In this document: piece by piece, positions 1-33,610 of the stretch
Numbering within the stretch: position 1 is the first letter of the stretch
How the letters are laid out: every line of letters starts with the position of its first letter
Assembly: GCA_008360975.2 (NCBI GenBank)
Contig: CM039199.1
Span: 2,434,530-2,498,529, forward strand
Length of the DNA: 64,000 bases
Source of the DNA: Lichenostomus cassidix
Taxonomy: Eukaryota > Chordata > Aves > Passeriformes > Meliphagidae
Reading direction: 5' to 3'
Notes under the pieces: model-generated
What the model was told of the DNA's origin: nothing
Databases searched by the model: none
Seen by the model: the letters and a program-made list of their open reading frames with translations, nothing else
Position numbers and translations under genes: made by a program

Positions 1-1394
1 TGTGGGGATGCAGCATGGAAAGGACACAGGGGTGCAGCAGCAGTGCTGGGGGTGCAGGGTGCATGGGGCAACAGAGGGGTGTGGGATGGGTGCTGGGAAT
101 GAATGAGGGGACCCAAAAGGATGCAGGATGGGTGCAGAGGGATGCAGGGGGCCACAGAGGGGTGCTGGGGGAGTCACAGTGCATGGGGAGACACAGAAGG
201 GTGCAGGGTGGCTGCAGAAGTCGTGAGGGTGCAAGTTCTCAGGGTGTGGGAGAAGGGATGAGGGGTCCAGGGAGTGCAGAGGGGAAGGAAGGCACAGCAG
301 GGATGTGGGGTGTAGGAGGAGATGCAGGCTGGACAGGGGTGCAGAGGGAGATGTGGGGTGCTGAGAGGGTGCAGGCAGGGATGCAGGCTGGGTGCACAGG
401 GGGAAGTGCTTGAGAAGGGGTGTAGGGGGAGATCTGGGGTGCAGAGGGGAGAGCAGGCTGGGTGGCACTACAAGGAGGGCTAGAGTGGGGATGGAGGCTG
501 AGCAGGGGATACAGGGAAGATTTCAGGGTGCAGGGGGGATGTAGGGTGAACGGGCTGCACAGGGACATTTGGGATGTAAGGAGGATGCAAGCTGGATGAG
601 GGGTGCAGGGGGATATCAGGGTACCAGGGGGATGCAGGCCAGAGGAGCAATGCAGGGTGGGATGCAGGAGTGATGTGGGCTGGGAAAGGGGTGGAGGGGT
701 AGATGCAGGGTGAACAGGGAGCACAGGGGGACATTTAGGGGTGCAAGGGGGATGCAGAATGAACAGGCACTGCAGGGAGACATCTGGGGGTGCAGTGGAG
801 GATGCAGTGGGTGATGCGGGCTGGATGAGTGAGGGGTGCAGGGGGTGATTTGTGGGTGCAAGAGGGACGCAGAGTGGCTGGGAGTGCAGAGGACGTGTGG
901 GGGGCACAGAGTGGATGTAAGGTGCGGGAGGGGGGGTTCAGAGGGCGATGCAGGGGTGCAGGGCGAGGCAGGGGGGCTGTGGGAAGGTGCAGGCTGGATG
1001 GGGGTGCAGGGGATGTCGGAGTGCAGAGCAGTGAGGGATGCAGTGAGGGATGCAGTGAGGGATGCAGGGGGGATGCAGGGGGTGATGCAGGGGGTGATGC
1101 AGGGGGTGATGCGGGCTGGCTGAGGGGTGCAGGGGGGAGATGAAGAACGAGCAGCGGGCGCAGAGGGACATTCGGGGATGCAGGGGGGATGCAGGCTGGG
1201 TGGGGAGCTCAGGGGGCATGTGTGGGGGTGCGAGGGGGCAGGATGGAGGCTGCCGAGGAGAATGCAGGGGCGCGGGGAGGATGCGGGGCTGCAGGCCGGC
1301 GGGTGGGTCCGCTCGAGTCGGCCTGCGGGGGTCTCGGGGCCCGAGGCCGGGCGGAAGCGCTGAGTCAGGCGGGGGGGCTCGGGGGGTCACGCAC
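1..1394 (-). repeat. LIMK1 intron 1 (5' part) with degenerate G-rich minisatellite
   Basis: This stretch lies immediately downstream of the LIMK1 exon 1 donor on the minus strand, so it is the 5' end of intron 1. Nearly all of positions 1-1250 is a degenerate tandem array built from words such as GGTGCAGGGGG, GATGCAGGCTGG and GGACATTTGGG. The tightest copies are short GGGATGCAGT and GGTGATGCAGG units at 1020-1120. The long open frames here are consequences of the low-complexity composition and I do not regard them as genes. Positions 1250-1394 are CpG-rich and grade into the promoter island. Confidence 0.75.
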
Positions 1395-1452
1395 CTTCGT
1401 CCTCTCCCATAGGCTCGTCCCTCCAGGTGCAGCACAGCAGCATCAACCTCAT
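1395..1452 (-). CDS. LIMK1: LIM domain kinase 1, first coding exon (partial gene)
   Basis: LIMK1 is a cytoplasmic Ser/Thr kinase that phosphorylates cofilin and so stabilises actin filaments downstream of Rho/ROCK and PAK. Only the first coding exon is in the window. It starts at ATG 1452-1450 and reads MRLMLLCCTWRDEPMGEDE plus one base of the next codon, then splices at G|GTGCGT (1395/1394). From memory the human protein begins MRLTLLCCTWREERMGEE, so identity is clear, and the phase-1 exit before the first LIM domain also fits. The LIM, PDZ and kinase exons lie beyond the left edge of the window. The gene is in the same orientation as ELN, as in mammals. Confidence 0.93.
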
Positions 1453-1690
1453 GCAGCCGCGCTGGCCGGCGCCGCGCCGGGCCGGGCCGTGCCCTGTGGC
1501 GGTGGCTGTGGCTGTGGCGGTGGCGGTGGCGGTGGCGGTGGCGCTCCCCTCACGGGCACAGCCCCGCTCGGGCCCCCCCGGCCCTGCCGCTGCGGCTCGC
1601 GGGAGCGACCGCGGCGCCTGCACCGCGCATGCGCGGCCCCGGGGGCGGGGAGGGGCGGGGCCAGGGCAAGGGGCGGGGCCTGAGCTGGAC
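1453..1690 (-). promoter_or_regulatory. LIMK1: LIMK1 5' UTR and CpG-island core promoter
   Basis: CpG-dense DNA directly upstream of the LIMK1 ATG. It contains a run of GGCGGT/GGCTGT hexamers at about 1498-1544, which would be CCG/CCA-rich in the 5' UTR. It also has a perfect GCGCATGCGC palindrome at 1625-1634 (the NRF1 core) and three GGGGCGGGG-type GC boxes between 1641 and 1679. No TATA box is seen. This is the usual layout of a dispersed CpG-island promoter, with initiation probably somewhere between 1550 and 1640. The exact start site is not visible from sequence. Confidence 0.7.
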
Positions 1691-1694
1691 CAGT

Positions 1695-1802
1695 GATGGG
1701 GCGTGGTCAGATTATGGGTGTGGTCAATGGGGCGTGGTCATCTTATGGGTGTGGTCAATGGGGCGTGGTCTTGCCATGGGTGTGGTCGGTAGGGCGTGGT
1801 CG
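1695..1802. repeat. 31-bp tandem array of GGGCGTGG and GGGTGTGG boxes
   Basis: Three and a half copies of a 31-bp unit lie just upstream of the LIMK1 GC boxes. Each unit carries one GGGCGTGGTC and one GGGTGTGGTC. Read on the other strand these are CCACGCCC and CCACACCC, the recognition type of Sp/KLF zinc-finger factors. The array therefore gives about seven evenly spaced potential sites. It could be a promoter-proximal activator array or simply a young minisatellite; regulatory function is inference. Confidence 0.7.
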
Positions 1803-1869
1803 CGGTAGGGGCTCGCGGGTGCACATCGGGCGCGGAGGGATGTGGAGCTCTCAGGGTGATGGGACCATC

Positions 1870-2560
1870 GTCACCCCCTCCTGACCATCACGGGTGTCCC
1901 CACTCACCATGGTGTCCCCAGCTGTGCCAGGCCACTCCCATGGGCAGGGCATGGGTGTCGTCTCACCCGCCACTGGCCATCACGGGTGTCCCAACGTGCT
2001 CCAGGCTGTCACTGTGGTCAGGGCACAGGTGTCCCCATCTGCCCTGGACTGTCACTCTGGGGCATCACATGGGTGTCCCTCATTCCCATGCTGTCACCAT
2101 GAGATAGAGCATGGACATCTCCCTCCATCCCCAGGTCACCACCATGGCAAGGAACATGGACACATCCTGTGTCCCTGCTTTCTAACTGTGGGATAGGGTA
2201 TGGATGTCCCCTTTGTTCCCCACACCGTTACCATGGGCCAGTGCATGGAGGTACTGTCATCTCCCAGGCTGTCACCAAGGGCAAGCACAGCCCCTTTGGT
2301 CCTCAGGCTGTCACCAGGGGACAAAGCATGGACATGTTCCTGCAGCCCCAGGCCACTGCTGTGAGTCAGAGCACAGACCTTTCCCTGGGTCCCAAGGCTG
2401 TCACACTAGGACAGGGCAGAGATGTCCCCCTGACAGCCCAGGACATTGCACAGACCTCCCCCTGGGACCACAGCACTGTGGGAGAAGACATGGGCAGCTC
2501 CTGGGTCCCCAGGCTGTCCCCCATCTCTCCCGTGTGTCCCAGGGCCATGACCATGCAGTG
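1870..2560. repeat. Degenerate minisatellite in the ELN-LIMK1 spacer
   Basis: The sequence is built from imperfect units of roughly 60-70 bp containing GCTGTCACCATGG, CAGAGCATGGACATG and GTGTCCCC words. It fills most of the gap between the ELN polyadenylation site and the LIMK1 promoter. Open frames on both strands follow the repeat and show no gene-like features. I see no exon in it. Confidence 0.65.
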
Positions 2561-2714
2561 GGACAAGTGACATCCCTGGACCAAGGGCCCAGCACGTTTC
2601 CAGGCTCGTGCAGTGCCACGGGTGGGGTTGACCCCTGCATCTATGCCACCGCCACGGGGAGGGGACAGGGACATGAGACACGGGATGGAGGCAGAATCCT
2701 TTAAAAACTTGTCC

Positions 2715-2720
2715 TTTATT
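2715..2720 (-). terminator. ELN: ELN distal polyadenylation signal AATAAA
   Basis: Canonical AATAAA on the minus strand in the context CTAATAAAGG. Cleavage is expected 10-30 nt downstream, at about 2690-2705. It ends the longer predicted ELN transcript roughly 1.24 kb upstream of the LIMK1 start codon. Confidence 0.75.
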
Positions 2721-3031
2721 AGTCTGTCAGAAGCGAGTCCCTCTGTATAGGGCGTCCCACCCAGTTATAGCAAAGTGAGCAACGTGAAGGGACCGAGCCC
2801 CTCCTGCCCGCGGCCCCCCCCAGAAACCGGGGGGAGAGCGGGGAGCGGGCTGGGGGCCAGGCTGCCGGGGCCATCCCTCCCCGCACTGCCCCCGCCGCCG
2901 GGATCCCCTTCCCTCCGTCCCTCCCTTCCTCCAATGTGGGGTGCCCCTCATCCTACCCCCCCCCGGGGGTCAGCTCTGGGGCTGGGGAGGGGCGCGACAG
3001 CCCGGGCCCCCCCAAATCCCGCAGAGAGCGA

Positions 3032-3039
3032 TAGCACCA
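3032..3039 (-). promoter_or_regulatory. ELN: miR-29 8-mer match, distal (long 3' UTR only)
   Basis: The mRNA strand reads TGGTGCTA, a full match to miR-29 nucleotides 2-8 followed by A. It lies 24-31 nt past the proximal AATAAA, so it would be present only, or mostly, in transcripts that use the distal poly(A) site. Confidence 0.55.
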
Positions 3040-3062
3040 AGGGGGACGGCTGCTCCCCGCAG

Positions 3063-3068
3063 TTTATT
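3063..3068 (-). terminator. ELN: ELN proximal polyadenylation signal AATAAA
   Basis: Canonical AATAAA in the context GGAATAAACTGC, about 200 nt after the stop codon. It would give the short 3' UTR isoform. Confidence 0.65.
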
Positions 3069-3227
3069 CCGCGCTCCCTGCCGGGACCGAGGGGCGGGGG
3101 GGACGGACGCTGCCGGGGAACGCGGGGTCCCTCCGGAGAAAGCGGCCCCGGGATGGATGGGGGGGTCCGGGGCTTGGGGAGGGGATGTTCTCAGCTTTGC
3201 TTCGGATTTACATTCTGGACCATGCAG

Positions 3228-3235
3228 TAGCACCA
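3228..3235 (-). promoter_or_regulatory. ELN: miR-29 8-mer match, proximal
   Basis: TGGTGCTA on the mRNA strand about 30 nt after the stop codon, shared by both predicted 3' UTR isoforms. The surrounding 3185-3260 is less GC-rich than the rest of the UTR, as expected for a constrained element. ELN repression by miR-29 is established in mammals. Confidence 0.6.
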
Positions 3236-3264
3236 AAGTTCATGAGGTCATCGGTGACGGAGCG

Positions 3265-28210
<24,946 letters not shown>

Positions 28211-28490
28211 CTCTTGAAGCAATGCCCCCGTGCTCCCGCGGGCTGTGTGTTTTATCCCAGAGCTGCTTAATTGTTGCTTCCAAGGATGCGAGGGGAAGGG
28301 GAGGGGGGGTGAGGAGGGAGGGGAAAAGGAGCGGGAGAGGGGGGAGAGAGGCACAGGACACTACGTCATGAGGAAAGGCCAAACACACACGAGCCTCTCC
28401 CGCCGATTGGGCTGCCTGCTCGGGGAGGGATTTTTTTTCCTTTTCCCCTTTTTTTTTTTTCATTTTTTTCTTTTTTTTTTAATTCCTCGC
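28211..28490 (-). promoter_or_regulatory. ELN: ELN 5' UTR and proximal promoter
   Basis: Just upstream of the ATG the minus strand reads GGGATAAAACACAC, a possible TATA-like ATAAAA at 28255-28250. A C/T-rich stretch of CCCTCC/CCCCTCC boxes (28285-28350) resembles Sp1-type sites, and a CRE-like TGACGTA lies at 28368-28362. A pyrimidine run on the plus strand (28431-28481) marks the outer edge. Human ELN is TATA-less with Sp1 sites; whether ATAAAA is used here is unknown. Confidence 0.6.
28431..28481. repeat. Homopyrimidine poly-T tract upstream of ELN
   Basis: Almost uninterrupted T/C run of about 50 nt (one A at 28462), about 220-270 nt upstream of the ELN ATG. On the ELN strand it is A/G-rich. 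Confidence 0.9.
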
Positions 28491-28639
28491 TGCTCTCTCC
28501 AAGCCGGCGCGTCTCTGCCAAAAAAGCTGGAAGAGGGGGGCAGCTGCCAAGGCAGGCGGTGGGGGAGGACAGGGGGACTTCGCCCACCGGCACGGGGACC
28601 ACGGGGGTTTAGGGTGACGGGTGGGTGTCGCATCGCGGC

Positions 28640-29150
28640 TGCCACCTGAGGGGTCTCGCATCCCGGGTGGCACCGGGGGGTTTCGCATCCCAGGTGGCAC
28701 CTGCCCGAAAGGGGAGTGGGGGGCAGGTGGGGACCGACGGGTGAAGGGATGGGGGTGTCCGGAGGTGCAGGCGGGAATTCGGGGGGTGCCGCTCCAGCCG
28801 CGGGGCGCGAGGGAAGGGACAGGCCCGGTGCCCGGTGCTGTGCCCGGTGCTGTGCCCGGTGCCAGTGCCCTGTGCGCGGAGGGCGGATCTCGGTGCTGGT
28901 ACCGTTGCCCGGTGTCCGAATCCCGGTGTCAATGTCCGGTGCCCGGTTCCGGTGTCAATGCCCGATGTCCGGATCCCAGTCAATGCCCGGTGCCCGGTTC
29001 CGCTGCCGGTATCTGGGTCCCGGTGCCCGGTGCCCGTATCCTGGTGCCGGTGCCTGTGCCCAGACCCCGGGTCCCAGGTCCCGGTGCCGGTGCCCCGACC
29101 CCAGTGCCGGTGCCGGATCCCGGTGCTGATTCCCGTGTCCGCCGGCGGTG
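28640..29150. repeat. CCGGTG-rich degenerate minisatellite upstream of ELN
   Basis: From about 28820 to 29140 the sequence is built of 6-8 bp words such as CCCGGTGC, CCGGTGTC and CCGGATCCC, with high CpG content. The 28640-28700 part has GGTGGCACC and CGCATCCC duplications. Frames through it are repeat artefacts. It sits 0.4-0.9 kb upstream of the ELN start. Confidence 0.8.
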
Positions 29151-29510
29151 GCCGTTAGGTGGCGGGCGCGGGGTGTGCGGCCGCCGGCCGGACGGGAAAT
29201 CAGGGCATTTTGCAGGAAAACGTGCTGCCGGGCGCCGGGGGTCCCCTCCAGGCCAGGGGTGTCCTGGGGACACGCAGCGCCCGGCCCGGCCGGGGCTGGT
29301 GATGGACACGCGACCCCCAGAGCCCGGGGATGAGGGGGGGTCTGGTAGCTGAGCTGGGCTGAGCCTCCTCCAGCCCCAGTACATTCGGGGACTCTGGGTT
29401 CCATCAGCTCCGAGCCCAAACCCTGCTGTCCCCACTGAATTCCTCACCCCTCTTTTCGTGGGGCTTCTCTGGCCAGGTGTCGGGGTGGCAGTGAGTTAAA
29501 TGATGGGATG
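29151..29510. other. GC-rich unique sequence between minisatellite and CR1
   Basis: Moderately CpG-rich; no gene, repeat or clear regulatory site recognised. Confidence 0.5.
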
Positions 29511-29990
29511 AATCATAGCATGGTGGAATGGTTTGAGATGGAAGGGACCTTCTAGACCATCCAGTGCCACCCCTGCTATGGCAGGGACACCTTCCACTAG
29601 CCCAGGCTGCTCCAAGCCCTGTCCAACCTGGCTTTGGACACTGCCAGGGATCCAGGGGCAGCCACAGCTTCTCTGGGCACCCTGTGCCAGGGTCTCCCCA
29701 TCCTTACAGCCAAGAATTTCTTCCTAATATCCAATCTGTCACTCCCCTCTGTCAATATGAAGCCATTCCCTGTGTTCTGTCCCTCCATCCCTTGTCCAAA
29801 GCCCCTCTCCAGCTCTCCTGGGGTCCTCAGAGCCTTCTCCTCTCCAGGTGAACACCCCCAGCTCTCCCAGCCTGGCTCCAGCCCTTGGAAGATTTTTGTG
29901 GACTCCTCTAGACTCCCTCCAGCAGCTCCATGCCCTTCTGATGTTGGGGACCCCAGAGCTGGATGGAGCACTGCAAGGGGGCTGGAATAG
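29511..29990 (-). mobile_element. CR1 LINE 3' end fragment
   Basis: Minus-strand CR1. The 3' end is at the left (AATCATAGCATGG, TGGAAGGGACCTTCTAGACC) and continues through CTTTGGACACTGCCAGGGATC and TTTCTTCCTAATATCCAATC to GATGTTGGGGACCCCAGAGCT. It lies about 1.3 kb upstream of ELN. Confidence 0.92.
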
Positions 29991-32465
29991 AAGGGGAGAA
30001 CCTGTGTGGATGTGAATGAGAATCTGCAGGGTGGACGAAGTGCAAGGAATGCAGAATAACCCTGTACAGTGCAGGTCCAACACAGCCCCTCCCGCCCGTG
30101 CCAAGGGCTTGAGATGCTGCTCATGCCGGTGCCTGACTCCTCACCAGCCCAAACCTGCTGGGAGCGAGAGCACATGCACGGAAATGGCCTGTCTGCACCC
30201 CCAGCCCTCCATTCCCCAGCTCCTTCCACCTCTGCGGAAATTGGCAGCCAATTATCAGCAAATCCACCCGGTTCCTCTCCGGCTGCGCGAGGTGCGAAGG
30301 CCCGACCTGGGCGCGCGTTTAAAGAAGTGTGAGCTCAATCCACGCTCGGCACCAGCCCTCCGGAGCCTGCCTGTCTGGCTTATCTCAGCTCCCACTTTAT
30401 TTTAGGGAAAGTGCTGATGGCTGCGGCCGCAGGAATTCCGGGAGGTGGAAATTACGGAGCGTTTTGCCCTCCACACCCGGCGCTGGGTCACGCCAAGGAG
30501 ATGGGGAGGGGGGGCTGTGCATGAGCCCCTCGGTGGGCTCTGCGTGGAGGTGGATTTTCTATTCACCCGCACAGGGCAAAGGGTTGCGGGCTGGGGACAC
30601 GGGACACGAGAGAGGGGACGAGCATCGGCGGGGACAGCGCAGCCTGGCTGGCCCCGTCCGTCCGTCCGTCCCGCTGGCGTTGCCAGGTGATGTAATGCTT
30701 GAGCGAAAACACAGGCGGTCGTTAAACACGAGCTCCCCGCTCCAGAGGAGCGACGCGGGAGCAGATGGATGCGGGGACCGGCAGCTTTGCAGCGGTTCCA
30801 GCAGCCTCGGGGCTGTGATGTGGCCCGCGGGATGCACCACCCTGGCCGGGTGATGCATCCTCGATGCGAGAGTCTGCAAAACATGCGGGGAGCGGCGCTG
30901 GGAAAGCGGCCTCGCTGGGAAATCAGAACTGGGGCAGCTGGCCGGCTCCGAGCAGCTCCCAGCCCTTGCCAGTGGAACGGCTCTGACTTTTGAATGCGTG
31001 TTTTGTACCTAGAAAGAATAGATGTGAGGCAAGATCTCCCCGCCCCTGGCACTCGCGGCGGGGAACGGAATCCAAAGGCTTTGTGATTTGGCCGGAGCGC
31101 TGCCCGAGCAGCCCGCGGGGACGGGCTGGGAGAGTTCCCCCAAGTTTGCGAAGTGTCGGGAGAAGCTTGCGGGGAAGGCACAGGTTCGGTACGGTCTGAC
31201 GGGAAAGGGGCAAGGCAGGAAATGCTTCCCGTGAGGAAAAGCGGGGTTTGCTGCACAGTGCGATATCGGGGTGAGAAAAGCCACAGCGAGCACCTGCGGC
31301 CACAAGCTGTACGGCATGGGGGGTTTCCTGGGAGCCGTGGCACTCCGGGAAGGATGGCTGCTCCCCCCTCGGCGGGTCCCACCTCGGTGACAGGTGCAGG
31401 TCACACACACTTCCCCCAAACGCTGACATAGTTGCTGGGGGAGATGCCAAAGAGCCTGACGCTGCTGTGACACACGCGGGGAGCCGTCCCGGGGGTCACA
31501 CCGACGTGCAAAACACAGAAATAAACACCCCTTTGCCATAGCTACGAGGAGCCCCACACCTGGCCGGCCCCCCGGACCCCAACCCTGCTCCGAGCGCTGT
31601 TGACAGCGTTGTCATAGGGAACGGCACAGGCGGGGTGTGCCGGGGCTCTGCGGTGCCTGCGCCGGATGCGCTCAAAGGAAAGGTATGTGCGAGGGGCAGG
31701 TCACACCACCGAGTGGCCTCGTCACCGTCCCAGGGAAGCGGAGTATTTGGGTTTGGAACGGCCAAACTCACCGGGATGGTGGCGGCCTGAAGTTTTCGTT
31801 CTTCATGAGTGTCTCTGCTGAGCAGGTGCTCCGTGTTTGGGGTGTGTGCCAGGAAAGGCTTCACCCGAAGCACCAAGGGACAGGGCAGCTGCCTCTTTCA
31901 GTGCTGAGCATCCTCATGTTTTCCTGCCCTGGTTCAGATTATCACCCCTGGAGATGCTGCAGAGAGAAATCTCCAAACTAGAGAGACTGTCTGAAATGGA
32001 CACCTCTGTCAGTCATCCCAGAGAAATTCCTCCCAGGACACGGGGCAGGAGGGTTGTGGGGCACAGACAGGGCTCTGTGGTACCTGGCAATCAGGGCAAG
32101 TCTCTGCTCAGTGCTATGTTCAGCAAGTGAAACCTTTTTGTCCTGCCAAGTTCCCCACTCAGAGGTGTTTTCACCAGCCCACCTCTGTCCCTGTGGCTCT
32201 CCTGATGTTAAAACACCAAGGATCTCTGAGTGCTCTGAATGTGCTCTGGGGACAACATCTCCATGTCTCCCTCCCCTGTGCATCCAATTGCATCCCCCAG
32301 CACCTTCCCTGGGGGAGAACATTCGACCCCCACGTGCAGCCCATGCCACAGCCCCACAGGACAGCCATGTCGCACAGGCCTGGGGCAGCCAGGGAGCCAT
32401 CCTGTCCTTGGTGTGAGGCTGGAAGCCACCACAGACACATTCCAGTGTCATGGGCAGGATCCTCA
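29991..32465. other. Intergenic unique sequence with a CpG-richer, possibly regulatory core
   Basis: No gene found. Roughly 30220-31300 is non-repetitive and CpG-richer than its surroundings, with words such as GGCTTATCTCAGCTCCCAC (GATA-like) and GGGCGCGCGTTTAAAG. A TCCGTCCGTCCGTCCC run lies at 30656-30671. Its position 2-3 kb upstream of ELN would suit an enhancer, but that is inference. Confidence 0.4.
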
Positions 32466-32615
32466 GATAGAATCCTAGAATCATGGAGTAGCCTGGGTTG
32501 GAAGGGACCTTAAAGATCATCTGGTTCCAACCCTCCTACCCCCACTTGCTTGGAGCAACTGCCGGGTTGCTCTAAGCTCTGTCCAGCCTGGCCTTGGACA
32601 CTCCCAGGATTGCAT
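32466..32615 (-). mobile_element. CR1 LINE 3' end fragment
   Basis: Minus-strand CR1: ATAGAATCCTAGAATCATGG, GGGTTGGAAGGGACCTTAAA and CTGTCCAGCCTGGCCTTGGA. Short, 5'-truncated and degenerate. Confidence 0.9.
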
Positions 32616-33084
32616 TTTCCCAGCTGTCCCTGTATATTTGGTGCTGGGGTGTTTCTCAAGGCAAGAGGAGCACTGACAGCACTGCAGGGGCTGTTTGAGG
32701 AGCAGGGGAGCTCAGGCAGCCCCTCCCTGCCAAGTCCCATTGTCTGTTGGGGTTGATGGCTCATGTGACCCCAAGCACATCTCACCCATCCTTAACTCCC
32801 CATGAGCTCCTCTCTCCCTGGCAGTCTCTGCCTACGGTTGTTATGGGAAGAGGTTTTGCCAAGACAAGGATGCTGCTTGGAGGGACCAGCTGGAGCTGCA
32901 GCTGGGGGTGATGGGGGCAGTGCTCTTCCTTGATGGACCAACAGAAACAGCATCACCCTCCTGGCACTCCAGAGCAACCTGAGATCTCTCGGGGATATTC
33001 ATCATTGGAGACTCTTTGTGAGGAGAAGGGGAGACACCTTCCCCAGCCCCTGGAATGGCCTCTATCCCAGGTTTCTGTTTTCTG

Positions 33085-33310
33085 CCAGGCATGAACAACC
33101 AGGACCAGATTCATATCCCCTCCTTGGTAACCCATCCCTCTCCTGTCCCCCCACAGTGCTCTCCTTTTCAGTCTTTCCACCAGTTTTGGTGCCTGCTTCT
33201 CCCACCCTTTGGCCCCCTAAACCTCTCCTGTATCCATGACCCCTACACTGCAGGTCACACTTGGCTGCAAGCCCTGTTCCAGCTCTTCTTGCCTCGGTCA
33301 CAACCATGTT
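33085..33310 (+). repeat. Dispersed repeat of unknown family, copy 1 (inverted mate at 35480-35735)
   Basis: Shares with the reverse complement of 35480-35735, in the same order, CCACAGTGCTCTCCTTTTC, TCTTTCC-CAGTTTTG, CCTGTATCCATGACCCC, TGCAGGTCACAC and GTTCCAGCTCT-CTTGCC. The identity is clearly above chance over about 230 bp. I do not recognise the family. Confidence 0.75.
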
Positions 33311-33444
33311 TGTGATGTTGCCTTTTCTGCAGGCTTTTCCTCTCTCACCCTGTCCCCTTCCCTTGTGGATAACCAGCTCTCCATGTTCTGGGAAGACCTA
33401 CGGATGTGACCCGTGAGGTTGGGATTGTGCTGTAAGTGGTGCAG

Positions 33445-33610
33445 CCCTGGGACAGCAGTGATGGGATCTCCATCCTTGGACATGTTCAAAACGTGCCTGG
33501 ACACAGCCCTGAGCAGCCTGACCCAGCTTTGGAGCGCTCACTTGCTCCAGGGCTGGGCTGGGGACCTCCAGGCATCCCTTCCAACCTAAATCCTTCTATG
33601 ATTTATATCG
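33445..33610 (+). mobile_element. CR1 LINE 3' end fragment
   Basis: Plus-strand CR1: GGGATCTCCATCCTTGGACA, TTCAAAACGTGCCTGGACAC and CATCCCTTCCAACCTAAATC, ending CTTCTATGATTTAT. Confidence 0.85.

Larger units (their letters stand above)
2695..3264 (-). other. ELN: ELN 3' untranslated region
   Basis: This is the GC-rich 3' UTR after the TAA at 3267-3265. It holds two AATAAA signals (3068-3063 and 2720-2715), so short and long 3' ends of about 0.2 and 0.57 kb are predicted. It also holds two TGGTGCTA words matching the miR-29 seed, one about 30 nt after the stop and one just beyond the proximal poly(A) signal. Alternative polyadenylation and miR-29 control are both known for mammalian ELN; their use here is inferred. 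Confidence 0.8.

Noticed and set aside
1453..1623. N-terminal extension of LIMK1: the frame stays open upstream of the ATG through an Ala-Thr repeat.
   Set aside because: The upstream frame has no ATG (the first codon at 1623 is GTG); the openness comes from the GGCGGT repeat in the 5' UTR.
15..1683. Numerous long open frames on both strands.
   Set aside because: They follow the G-rich minisatellite and CpG-rich DNA, change composition with the repeat, and match no family.
29951..33305. CRISPR-like regularly spaced repeats or prokaryotic system.
   Set aside because: No such arrays occur anywhere in the window; the repeats present are contiguous minisatellites and CR1 copies in a vertebrate genome.
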